Notes: generated by a model from the sequence alone, not told the origin. A stretch of 20,000 bases of DNA from Prorocentrum cordatum (GCA_963575745.1 CAUYUJ010018629.1:30001-50000); one strand, 5' to 3'. Positions 1 through 9,158 are shown, numbered from the stretch's first letter. A program made the numbers and translations.

Positions 1-889
1 GACTCGGAAAGCCCGAGGTCGCCAAAGGTCGTCGGACGTCTCCAAGAGGTCACCACCGGCCTCCGGGGGTTCAGAAACGGACCCCCCAAGGGGAGGAACG
101 CGCCAGTGAGGGCGAGGCGCCGCAACCCCGAAGCTGACTGCCGAAGGGAAAACACACATGACGCCAGTGCACGACTGGCGTTTTGTCCGATGTCTTGCTG
201 ACCAATGACGCAGGGCAGGTGACATTGCATATGAATTGGCGCCTTCCTGTCGCATGCGTCAGGGTTACGCTGGCGGGAGTGTCACGAGGGCCGCAGACGC
301 CAAACACCACCGCACCCGCATGCATCAGGAACTGTTTCCTCCAACGGATCTCTGTTTTCTAGTCTCGCTCTCTGCGGTTCTTTGCCATTGCCAGTAACGT
401 CTTTACTTGTGCGGGATGCTATCTACAATGCTTGAGCTTACGCATGCAAGCTCCCGCCCTGGCTGCTACTCACCCGGGCAATTTACAACGGCGCTGCCCT
501 CCGGCTCGCCGCCAGAGCTCCTCGCAAGCGCGCGCCCCCGCTAAGCGCGCGCCCAGCCTGGCGCCCAATCTACGCTGCAGGCGCCCGACCCCGCCCAACA
601 GTAGCCCACTGAGCAATGGCCAGTAGCCCAGCGGCGCGGCCGCAGCGCCAGAACCCACCAGTCCTCGGCTCGATCTCCCAGCCCTGGCGCGCCCCAGCTG
701 GGGCGGCCCGAGTGACTGGAGGCGGGCCGGGCTGGGCCAACGCGGACGCGGCCCCGGGCGCGGGCCGGACAGCAGGGCGGAGGCCCAGCCCGCCCCGCGC
801 GGGCGCTCCAGGTGCCTACGCCGCCCCACAGCACCCGTTCGCTGCTTTACAATCTCTCTCAGCATTGGCCCGCTGTGGCCCGCGAAAGA
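1..889. other. GC-rich stretch without a recognisable gene
   Basis: I see no RNA gene or recognisable protein here. The first 430 bases are of moderate composition. From about 450 the sequence becomes very GC-rich, and open frames occur on both strands with low-complexity Ala/Pro/Arg/Gly translations, as expected from base composition alone. The final bases (about 840-889) stay open in the frame that continues into the broken coding fragment starting near 890, so that fragment may extend slightly upstream. Confidence 0.5.
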
Positions 890-1503
890 ATTGAATCTCC
901 CACTGCGCAACCGGGCCTTCTTCGACGCCCTGGCCGCTGGCTACGCCGGGGCGGAGATGGAGCGCCCGGGGCTGCTACCCCCGCGCCCCGCCGGGGAGGC
1001 CACCCCGGGGGGCGAGCAGGGCGGGGCCCAAGTGGGCGACAACGGCCGCCGCCCTGCCGACGTCTACCTGCCGCGGTAGCGCAACGGCACGGCGGCCGCC
1101 TGGGACTTGCCGCCACGTCAGGGTTGCGCGCCGATCTCCTCGCCGCGTCAGCCGCTTCGTCAAGCGCAGCGACGGAGCGGCACGAGTTCAAAAAGCAGCA
1201 CCAGGACACCGCGCGGCTCTGCGCGGCACAGGGCTTCACCTTCCTCCCCATGGTGGTGGAAACCCACGGCGGCGGGTGGGGCCGCGAGGCACGCAGGGGG
1301 TCCTGGCCAAGCGGGTGGCTGACGACACCGGGGAAGACGCCGCACTGGTTGCGGACCAACGCGCCCAGCGACTTTCCGTCTCCCTGCACAGGGAGAACGC
1401 GCGGGCGGTGTTGCGGCGCCTCCAGACCCAGTCTGGAGGGGCGGGGGTGGCAGCAGCCCGCCTGGCCGCGGCCACGGCGGCTTCCACGGCAGACGCCGTG
1501 TGA
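890..1503 (+). pseudogene. Decayed fragment of a mobile-element-associated protein
   Basis: Three consecutive plus-strand frames together read as one plausible protein. Frame one (from about 890) ends in LPPRP...RRPADVYLPR and hits TAG at 1077-1079. The next codons read RNGTAAAWDL, so the TAG sits where a Trp codon (TGG) is plausible. After about 1107-1112 the sense continues in a second frame (LAATSGLRADLLA, then TFLPMVVETHGGGWGREAR). Near 1290 it moves to a third frame (DDTGEDAALV, then QRLSVSLHRENARAVLRRL), ending at a TGA at 1501-1503. From memory, the pattern YLPRW..G..AA.D....SGLR / F.P.V.E..GGGWG / LQRLSVSL.R.NA resembles a domain seen many times in dinoflagellate genomes and near reverse-transcriptase-like proteins elsewhere, perhaps nuclease-like. 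That assignment is recalled, not tested. With one nonsense codon and two frameshifts this copy cannot be functional. No matching N-terminal part is visible upstream. Confidence 0.5.
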
Positions 1504-2358
1504 GGTGCCTCTGGCGCTGTCTAGCGCCCCGCGCCCTCCCCCCCCGCCGTTGCTGGGCAGCACGGGCGCCCCGGCGCCCTTTCGCCAACGTCGCGCTGGC
1601 GACCCTCCCACGCGCCGTCCGGCCCTTCCTCGGCGGGTCGGCGGATGGATCCCGCAGGGGGCAATCCCCACCAAGCCGCATCGTGCTGGGTTCGGGCGGC
1701 CACCCCGCTGAGGTCGCCGCCGAAGGGCCCGTCCGTAGCCTCGTCGCGGGTGGCTCTTCTCTCCCGGCCCCTGGCCCGGCCTGTCTGCTTGCGGTCGTTG
1801 TTTTCCCTCCTCCTTGTCCCACTCCTTGTCCTCTTCCTCCTCCTCCTCCTCCTCCTCCTCCTCCTCCTGCTCGTTGCTTCCCTTCCTTTCCTCCTGCTCC
1901 CTGCCTGCTGTCTCCGCCTGGCCCGTCTTCTGCCTGCCCGCCCGCCCCGCCTGCCCTGGCCTCCCGCATGGGCGCTCGTCATCGTCTGCCTGCTTCTCCC
2001 CTCCTCGTCCCCTTCCGCCGGACAGCGCAGCCTGCCCCGAACCAGCGCGGCGGCATGTAGGGTTTCGGCATGCGGAGCGGCGGCGGGTCCGCCGGCAGAA
2101 GCCCGACCAACCACTTTGATACGCTGCGTCCGTGCTCCCAGGGCCGCGTTCCGCGTGGCAGCTCCGCGCAGGGCCCCGGCTCGGGGCTCCCAGAGTGGTC
2201 GAGGGACGTCAGGATGCCACGTGCACCGACCAAAGTGGCGAAAACCCCGATTCTGAGCAGCCCCGCGCCCAAAACAACGGGCCTGGCCCGCGACCCTGTA
2301 GCGAGACGCTCGATCCAGGAGGCGCAGGCCGCATCCGACACGCGCCATGCGCAATGCA
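1504..2358. other. Non-coding GC-rich DNA with a pyrimidine tract
   Basis: No gene is supported here. The stretch contains a C/T-rich segment including a run of CCT triplets at about 1829-1867, which creates artificial Leu-rich, Ser-rich and Pro-rich open frames on the plus strand and Arg/Gly-rich ones on the minus strand. The rest is unique-looking GC-rich sequence up to the inverted-repeat element at 2364. Confidence 0.5.
1829..1867. repeat. CCT trinucleotide microsatellite
   Basis: A nearly perfect run of CCT triplets inside a longer pyrimidine-rich stretch. It is the strand complement of the GGA tracts further along the window. It explains the poly-Leu, poly-Ser and poly-Pro translations seen in the three plus-strand frames. 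Confidence 0.9.
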
Positions 2359-2363
2359 GCTGC

Positions 2364-2538
2364 TGACTACCTACCAGACCACCCCAACCCAACCCGAAGG
2401 CCCGAATTTGACCCGAATTTCGGGTTGGGGGGGTACGGATACCATGTGTTTTCTCAACGTTCCCCGACCCCCCCCCACTGGAAATCGAGGATAAATTTGG
2501 GCCTTCGGGTTGGGTTGGGGTGGTTTGGTGGGTGGTGA
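2364..2538. mobile_element. MITE-like terminal-inverted-repeat element, copy 1
   Basis: The element is 175 bp long with inverted arms at 2364-2409 and 2493-2538, which match at 41 of 46 positions when one arm is reverse-complemented. The arm core contains ACCACCCCAACCCAACCCGA. The arms are flanked immediately by GCTGC on both sides (2359-2363 and 2539-2543), a candidate 5-bp target-site duplication. There is no coding capacity. A second copy lies at 9994-10170. Long terminal inverted repeats, small size, duplicated flank and a second dispersed copy are the usual marks of a non-autonomous DNA transposon. The superfamily cannot be told from this window. Confidence 0.75.
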
Positions 2539-2543
2539 GCTGC

Positions 2544-3340
2544 GCTGCCCTCCTGGCTCGCCCCCAGAGCGCCTTGCCTGCGCTCGCCCACGCTGGGCGC
2601 GCCCCCCGTCTGGGCGCCCGAGCAGCGCCGCGGGCCCTGCCCAGCGGGCCGAGTGCCGACGCCCGGGCGCCCCAAGCTCGATTCGGGGGGGCTGCCCTCC
2701 GCGCGCCGCGCGCGGCCGGGCGCGCCCCGATGCAGCGAGCCAGGCCCGGGGTGCCGGCGCCGACGCGGCCTCGCCCTGGCCGAATCCCCAAGACAGCCCG
2801 TCGCGATCGCGCCCCAGAAAAATCATCGCCGGGGGCCGATCCAGATCACAGCCCGGACGGGCAGAGCCCGGCAACCAGGCGGAAAACAGGTAAACCAGGC
2901 GCAGACGAAGTCCCAGCGCAGGCGCAGTTTGTCATGGCACACGAGCCAATGAGCACCTTATAAAAGGCGTCTGTCGGCCATGCTCGGCATGCGCTATCCG
3001 ACGCGCTGCGCCCCCGAGCTCACGGACGGCGCGGGCGCCGAGGTGCTCTGACTTTTCGCCCTCAACGGGGCCGAGCCAAAGCCGCGGGAATTCCCCTGAT
3101 TTGAGGGCTGGACAGGCTCGTGCCGTCGCGAACGGCCCAGAAGACCATGGGGAATTGCTTTGTAGAGTCATCGTTCGTGTTCTCCGCGTCCTGCCTGCCA
3201 GCGCGGATGTCAAGTTCAGGAAGGACAAGGACACGAGGGATCAACCTAAGGGAATCGAAAATAATTGTCTCGTAAGGCATCTGCATTCTAGTGGCAGCCA
3301 CCGTGGACCCCAAACAAATCATATACAGTGATATAGGTTA
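2544..3340. other. Non-coding stretch
   Basis: No gene is supported. The first 350 bases are very GC-rich, with overlapping open frames on both strands and low-complexity translations. The composition then relaxes towards 3340. CCAAT- and TATAAAA-like strings occur at about 2945-2965, but I give them no functional weight because dinoflagellate promoters are not known to use a classical TATA box and no gene follows. Confidence 0.5.
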
Positions 3341-3357
3341 TGCAATGCACAGCGATC

Positions 3358-3376
3358 AATATATATATATATATAT

Positions 3377-3426
<50 letters not shown>
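3358..3426. repeat. AT / CATA microsatellite
   Basis: A compound simple repeat: alternating AT, then about six CATA units, then alternating AT again. It is one of the few AT-rich islands in this GC-rich window and lies directly before the 14-bp minisatellite. Confidence 0.95.
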
Positions 3427-3742
3427 GGTGCAAACGATGTGGTCCAAAACTCGTGGTGCAACCTATGTGGCGCCATATATGCAGTGCAATCGACGTAATG
3501 TTATATAAATATACACATATAGATTGTGCGGTCTAGATGGTGCAATATATGCGGTGCAATCTGCGTGGTGCAATGTACGTGGTGCAGTGTGTGCGGCGCG
3601 ACCTGTGTGGCACAATATGCTTGCGCAACCTATGTGGTGCAACCGGTGCGGTGCGATGTATGGTGTGCAATGTATGTGTCGCTATATAGGTCAGGCAATA
3701 TATGGGGTGCAACGTACGCGGCACAATCTATGCGGTGCAGCC
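3427..3742. repeat. 14-bp minisatellite (GGTGCAATNTATGT-like)
   Basis: A degenerate tandem array whose clearest units are 14 bp long, of the form GGTGCAATCTGCGT followed by GGTGCAATGTACGT. Units are regular at about 3555-3660 and more degenerate at the edges. The same motif appears singly near the downstream boundaries of the 1.3-kb units (about 5041-5056 and 7681-7725). This suggests the array arose by local expansion of a unit-end sequence. Confidence 0.8.
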
Positions 3743-3769
3743 CACTCTGCTGAACTTGAAGTCGTCATC

Positions 3770-5080
3770 TCCACTGCTCGCGCAAACATCCCACCCACCC
3801 ACCCGCAACTAGGTTTGCAAAACCTCTTAAGACCGACTACGACGACACCGACGACAACGACGACGACGATACCGACGACGTCTCCGACGCCTTCGACGAC
3901 GACACCGACGCCGACGCCGACGACGACGAAGACGACGACGACGACGCCAACGAAGACGACGACGAGGGAGGAGGAAGGACGACGACGGCGACAACGACGA
4001 CAACGACAACGACGAGGGAGGAGGGAGGACGGCGACGACGCGGACGACGAAGAAGGAGGAAGGACGGCGACGCCGACGACGACAACGACGAGGGAGGAGG
4101 GAAGACGACGACGACAACGACGACGACGACGACGACGGCGGCGAAATAGGAGGGACAACGACGAGACGCCGACGACGGACGACGACGACGACGAGGGGAG
4201 GAGGAGGAAGGACGACCACGGCGACAACGACGACGGAAACGACCACGACGCCAAAGAGGACGACGACGACGAACACGAGGAAAGACAGAGGACGACGTAG
4301 GCGACGACGACGACGACGCGGAAGGAGGGAGGATGGCGACGACGACGACGGCGACGACGCAAGAGCGCGCGCGCGCACGCTTTTGTTGAAAATGCGTGTT
4401 GCGAAACCTTGGGTTTTTGTAGGTTTTTGGACACACGATTTTGAAATCCTTCCGAAACCGATGGGTTTTGAAGGTTTTCGGCATACGCGCGCGACGACGC
4501 GCGCGTCTGCACTTCGTCCTATTTTTTGCAGAGGATTCCCGCGACGGCACACTCGCAAGGGCGTTCGACAGATTTCGACATGCGCGCGCGAAGCCCGTTT
4601 AATAGCATTTTGTGAAAATCTTGAAAAACCAATGGTTTTCTTAAGATTTCGCAAGAGCTCGCGAGGAAGCTTTTTTAGCAAATCCGTGTTGCGAAACCTT
4701 GTGTTTTTGTATGTTTTTTTGGAACTCGATTGCGAAATATCTCCGGCACCGAAGGTTTTTGAAGGATTTCGGCATGCGCGCGCGACGACGCGCGCGTGCG
4801 CATTCCGTCCCATTTTTTTGCCAGGGATTCGTGAAAAAGTGTTTAAAACAAAAAATGTCACCGCATAGTGTTTATAACAAGGGATCCTCAGGGGGGGGAC
4901 CTGGCTGGCCTGGGATAGTGAAAATTCCTATATGTAGGATGGACATGTGGTCAAAATCATATATAACTTACATACCCGAAAGGGGTGTCGATAACGCCGG
5001 GGGGGGCGGTAGATCCTATTCTCTTTTTGGAAAGGAGAATCTATGTGGCGCGATTGATTTGAACAAACGAGTGGACACAT
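3770..5080. repeat. 1.3-kb tandem unit, copy A
   Basis: This is the first of three tandem copies. Landmarks in order are: CCCACCCACCCACCCGCAAC near 3790; a GAC-rich core (about 3834-4377); two internal subrepeats starting with GTTGCGAAACCTT at 4398 and 4688 (290 bp apart), each with a CG-alternating palindrome; a G-run followed by TGGGATAGTGAAAATTC; and a closing AAAGGAGAATCTATGTGGCGCG segment near 5031-5052. The matching anchors in copy B lie 1310 bp further on. No protein is supported; the long frames come from the triplet core. Unit edges are approximate because the array is circularly permutable. Confidence 0.85.
3834..4377. repeat. GAC-rich trinucleotide core of copy A
   Basis: Long runs of GAC/CGA triplets are interrupted by recurring GAGGGAGGAGG-type purine blocks and by GGCGACAACGACGAC. 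The interruptions recur many times, so there is a higher-order repeat inside the triplet tract. All six frames are open over long distances (poly-Asp, Thr, Arg, Val, Ser translations), which is a repeat artefact and not coding evidence. Confidence 0.9.
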
Positions 5081-6415
5081 CCCGCGCTCTTGCAAAAATC
5101 CCACCCACCCACCCGCAACTTGGTTTGCAAATCCCACGACGACGACGATGACGACGCCGACGACGACTACAACGACGACACCGACGACGACGACGACGAC
5201 GTCAACGACGCCGACGACGACGACGACGATGCCGACGGCGGCGACGACGACGACGCCGACGTCGGCGACGACGAAGACGACGACGACGCCGACGCCGACG
5301 ACGACGACGAAAACGACGACGACGTCGCCAACGAAGACGACAAGGAGGGAGGAGGGAGGACGACCACGGCGACAACGACGACAACGATGACAACGACGAG
5401 GGAGGAGGGAAGACGGCGACGACGCGAACGACGAAGAAGGAGGAAGGACGGCGACGCCGACGACGACAACGACGAGGGAGGAGGGAAAACGACGACGACG
5501 ACAACGACGAAGACGACGACGACGACGACGGCGCGATAGGAGGGACGACGACGACAACGACGACGGACGACGACGACGACGACGACGAGGGAGGAGGAGG
5601 AAGGACGACCACGGCGACAACGACGACGGAAACGAACGACCACGACGCCAAAGAGGACGACGACGACGAACACGAGGAAAGACGGAGGACGACGTAGGCG
5701 ACGACGACGACGACGCGGGAGGAGGGAGGACGGCGACGACGACGACGACGACGACGCAAGAGCGCGCGCGCACGCTTTTGGTGAAAATCTGTGTTGCGAA
5801 ACCTTGGGTTGGATACACGATTTTGAAATCCTTCCGAAACCGATGGGTTTTGAAGGTTTTCGGCATACGCGCGCGACGACGCGCGCGTCTGCAATTCGTC
5901 TTTTTTTTTGCAGAGGATTCCCGCGACGGCACACGCGCAAAGCCCGTTTATTTGCATTTTGTGAAAATATTGAAAAACCGATGGTCTTCTTAAGATTTCG
6001 CATGAGCTCGCGCGGAAGTTTTTTTAGCAAATCCGTGTTGCGAAACCTTGTGTGTTTGCATGTTTCTTGGAAACTCGATTGCGAAATCTCTCCGGCACCG
6101 AAGGTTTTTCAAGGATTTCGGCGTGCGCGCGCGACGACGCGCGCGTGGGCACTTCGTCCCGTTTGTTGCTAGGGATTCGCGAAAAATGCCATGTTTAAAC
6201 AACAAATGTCACCGCATAGTGTTTTTTAAAGGGAACTTCAGGGGGGATACCGGCCCCCCTGGGATAGCGTAAATTCATATTTGGGATGGACATGCGGTCA
6301 GAATCGTATATGATGTACATACCCGAAAGGGGGATTGATAACGCGGGGGGGAAGGGGGGGGGTAGATCCTATTCTGTTTTTAGAAAGGAGAACTCAGTTG
6401 TGGAACCCGCAGCTG
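5081..6415. repeat. 1.3-kb tandem unit, copy B
   Basis: This second copy has the same order of landmarks as copy A: the CCCACCCACCC anchor at 5099-5120; a GAC-rich core at 5137-5760; subrepeats starting with GTTGCGAAACCTT near 5793 and 6036; and a G-run followed by TGGGATAGCG, then ATACCCGAAAGGGG and AGATCCTATTCT. Compared with copy A it lacks roughly 30 bp at about 5936 (the copy A segment with TTCGACAGATTTCGACATG is missing), so the subrepeat spacing is shorter. It is highly similar to A outside the core. Confidence 0.85.
5137..5760. repeat. GAC-rich trinucleotide core of copy B
   Basis: This has the same structure as the core of copy A, but starts with a purer GAC/GCC run and has a different arrangement of the GAGGGAGGAGG blocks. 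The two cores have therefore expanded and contracted since the unit was duplicated. Open frames here are artefacts. Confidence 0.9.
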
Positions 6416-7700
6416 TCAAATCCACTGCTCGCGCAACCATCCCACCCGCCCGCACGCAACTTGGTTGGCAAAACACATGCGGCGGCGATTGCGATGAGTG
6501 CTTGGCGTTAGATGGTGCGTCTGTGCGGCCGCGCCAGCCCGCGAATGCGCGCGCGCAGCGACCAGCTAGTTTGGCGCGACCGACGCGGCCGCGGTGGCGC
6601 TGACCGCTGGGCACATCCCAGCGGGCACTTCACTGCGAATCGGCGACCCGGGCGGGCGCGGTACCATGACAACGTCGACAAAGGTAGACACAATGATGAT
6701 AGTAGCGATGCTGGCGACGATGCTGACAGCGACGACGGCGCGGCCAATGCCGGCGCCGATGCTGATCATTCCGACAGCGATGACGGCATCCTCGCGTCGG
6801 CGATGACGCGTTTGAAGGGAATTCGGCATGCGCGCGCGGCCGACGCGCGAGAGTGGCCGCGTGATATTGTTTGACACGGACCGCGTCCCCCCAGAATGCG
6901 CGCAAAGGTTTTCGAATGACTTCGACATGCGGCGCGCGAGGGCCGTTTGGCAGAATTCAATGGCAATTTTGGACATCCATGGATGTCTCAAGAGTTCGCA
7001 AGAGCGTGAACGCAATCTTTTGTGGAAACTGATGTTGCGAAACCATGAGTTGTTCATCTGGTTTCGGGACAGTCGATTTTGAAATCCTTACGACACCTAG
7101 GAAAGGGCTTGACTGATTTCGGCACGTGCGCGCGACGACGCGCGTGCGAGCACTTCGATCCAATGTTTTGCGAGAGGATTCTTGCGACATCACGCGCGCA
7201 AGCGCGTCATAACGATTTCGACATGCGCGCGCCTGCGAAGCCCGTTCGGTAGCACTGTATGACATGGATTGGAAACCTATGGTTTTCTTAAGAATTCGCG
7301 AAACCACGGGCAAGCTCTGTGTTGTTTGAAAACCAGCGCGGCGAAACCATATGTGATTCCATGTTTTTTGGCACTTGTTTTTTTCTCAATCCTTACGCAA
7401 CCTAGAATTTCTTCCAACTAACAAATCGGCATGCGCGCGCGACGTTGCGCGCGTGCGCACTTCGTCCCGCTTGTTTGCTGGGGATTCTTGACAAGTACTG
7501 ACCTCTGATGAACGAGACCGCGCGAATAGTATGGGTCGCAGAGGATGGCGGGGGGGGCGATACTGGTTCGCCTGGGATGGTACGATTTCATATTTAGGAT
7601 GGACGGTGGGGAAGAATCATACGTAAATTACAATTCGAAAGGGGACGGATAGTCCCAGGAACCTTTCAACAAAGGAGAGTCTATGTTGCGCAATCAATTT
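6416..7700. repeat. 1.3-kb tandem unit, copy C (most diverged)
   Basis: The third copy starts with CCCACCCGCCCGCACGCAAC at about 6441, 1341 bp after the copy B anchor. The GAC core is reduced to a short degenerate stretch (about 6666-6790, GACGATGCTGACAGCGACGAC-like). Subrepeats with GCGAAACCAT lie near 7036 and 7340. The closing landmarks (TGGGATGGTACG, TTCGAAAGGGG, AAAGGAGAGTCTATGTTGCGC) are recognisable but worn. It contains extra CG-alternating palindromes. No coding sequence is supported. Confidence 0.8.
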
Positions 7701-7727
7701 TGCGTAACCTATGTCGCGCAACAGGCC

Positions 7728-7940
7728 CAGACGATGGGCGGCGACGAGGCGGCGACGGCAACGCCATAGCCACCAGACCGACATTCGCGCTCAGACAACG
7801 GGCGGCGGCGGCGCGGCCACGGTGCGACGACGGCGACAACATAGCCGCCAGACTGACATGCAGGTCCAGACGACTGGCAACGACGAGGCGGCGACGGCGA
7901 CGCCATAGCCATTGCGCCGACATTCAGGCTCAGCTCCCCA
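7728..7940. repeat. Three-copy tandem repeat of about 64-75 bp
   Basis: Three imperfect units are marked by CATAGCC at about 7765, 7840 and 7904. Each is preceded by a CGGCGACGGCGAC-like block and followed by (A/C)CCGACATTC or a variant. The block directly follows the end of the 1.3-kb array. No function is apparent. Confidence 0.65.
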
Positions 7941-8060
7941 TAAAACAAACGATAAGAACCCCAAGTGCTCCATAGGAGCTCCACCGAGGGTCGCAGTGGC
8001 AGGGTTCGCATGGCGGGCCCGCACCCATATCGGCACACCCCTCACACACATTTCGTGGTT

Positions 8061-8319
8061 TTCCTGGGTTTCCTCGGTTTGGGGTGTTCCTCGGTTTCGG
8101 TTTTCCTCGGTTTGGGTTTTTCCTTCGGTTTGGGCTATCCTCGGTTTGGATGTCTCCTCGGTGTTGTGTTTCCTCGGTTTGGGTTTCTGCTCGGCCTCCT
8201 CGGGCTGTTTTCTTTATTTTCCTCGGTTTGGGTTTCTCGTCGGTGTCACTACTTCCTCGGTTTGTTTTTGACCCTCGGGCTCTTTCTGTTGTCCTCGGTT
8301 GGTTTTCCGTTCCTCGGTG
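8061..8319. repeat. CCTCGGTTTGGG minisatellite
   Basis: A T/G-rich stretch on the plus strand contains ten exact CCTCGGT heptamers, most extended to CCTCGGTTTGGG(TTT), at irregular spacings of about 14-45 bp. It produces Phe/Gly/Leu/Ser-rich open frames that look like membrane proteins but have a repeat origin. Confidence 0.85.
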
Positions 8320-8930
8320 AAGACGGAGCCCCTGTCATTCGCGGCCGCCTTCATTGAAGGGGAACTGGGACACACAAATAAATAGACACAAATAACCAGA
8401 TTCCCAATATTTTCCGATATTTTCTGGGTTTTTGTCTTCCCCCCACTTCCAATATTTTCCCATATTTTCCTGGGGATCGACGATTCATTGTGTCTCCGTG
8501 TGTTTTTCCCCTCCTGACTACTTTGCGCCGGCGGCGAGGCCAGGGAAGGCCGCGCCCGCGGCGTGGCCTACACGGGGACGCCGCCGTGGCGCACTGCGCC
8601 ACCGTGCGAGGAGGAGGCGCGGCGGGAGGGCGCGGCCGACAGCGGGGCGGACGCAGCGAGCGGCTCCGGGGGGGACGGGTCGCTCCCCGAGCGGGCGGCG
8701 CGGCCAGCCCCGCCGGCGGGCCCGCGGCGGCCGGCGGCCCCCGCCGCCGACCCGCGGGCCCCCCGCGCGGGCCCGCGCCTCTCCGGCGCCCGCGGGCGCC
8801 GGACCTCGGCGGGCATCGCGCGCGCGGGCCACCTCGCCAGTCGCCGGCAGCGCCGTCGCGGGCGCCACGTGGGCCCCGCCGTGCTCCGCGATCCTCTCGC
8901 CCCTGGTACCTCGAGGGCCCTTCACTAGCC
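8320..8930. other. Intervening DNA with a short AT-rich direct repeat, then very GC-rich
   Basis: Between 8404 and 8474 a 25-26-bp sequence containing CCAATATTTTCC and ATATTTTC is present twice (8404-8428 and 8449-8474), 45 bp apart. From about 8525 to 8900 the DNA is extremely GC-rich, with overlapping open frames on both strands and low-complexity Ala/Gly/Pro/Arg translations. I recognise no gene. Confidence 0.5.
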
Positions 8931-9158
8931 CCGAATCATCAGGGGTAACTCGGGTCAGGGATAACTCGGGTTCGTTTTTCGGGAATCCGAACCCGACTTA
9001 CCCCGGACCCGAGTTACCCCGGATAACTCGGGCGTCCAGAGCCCCCGAATCATCAGGGGTAACTCGGGTCAGGGCTAACTCGGGTTCCTTTCCCGGGAAT
9101 CCAAACCCGAGTTACCCCGGACCCGAGTTACCCCGGATAACTCGGGCGCCCAATCACC
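8931..9158. repeat. Tandemly duplicated 114-bp foldback unit
   Basis: Two copies (starts 8931 and 9045) each contain a long hairpin. In copy 1 the 33-nt arms are 8942-8974 and 8988-9020, with a 13-nt loop; in copy 2 the arms are about 9056-9088 and 9102-9134. The arms are built from TAACTCGGG and its complement CCCGAGTTA, each used twice, so the unit is an inverted repeat of a short direct repeat. It is non-coding. It may be a small foldback transposon that later duplicated, or a structured satellite seed. Confidence 0.8.

Noticed and set aside
470-894. Overlapping open frames in the first GC-rich kilobase
   Set aside because: Low-complexity Ala/Pro/Arg/Gly translations on both strands, as expected at very high GC; no recognisable motif.
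1732-1740. TCCGTAGCC on the plus strand, matching the start of the spliced leader
   Set aside because: The match stops after nine bases and a nine-base hit is not surprising in 40 kb of strand-sequence.
2943-2968. CCAAT and TATAAAA-like promoter strings
   Set aside because: No gene follows, and classical TATA-driven promoters are not established for dinoflagellates.
3524-6030. Long open frames in all six frames across the GAC-rich cores (Asp/Thr-, Arg-, Ser- or Val-rich)
   Set aside because: They follow directly from triplet repeats lacking stop codons, appear in several frames at once, and show no domain or normal codon pattern.
3770-7700. CRISPR-like array
   Set aside because: Units are 1.3 kb with triplet cores and internal duplications, there is no short constant repeat with unique spacers, and the window is eukaryotic.
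7912-8357. Phe/Leu/Gly-rich plus-strand frame resembling a membrane protein
   Set aside because: Its hydrophobic pattern is produced by the CCTCGGTTTGGG minisatellite read in several frames.
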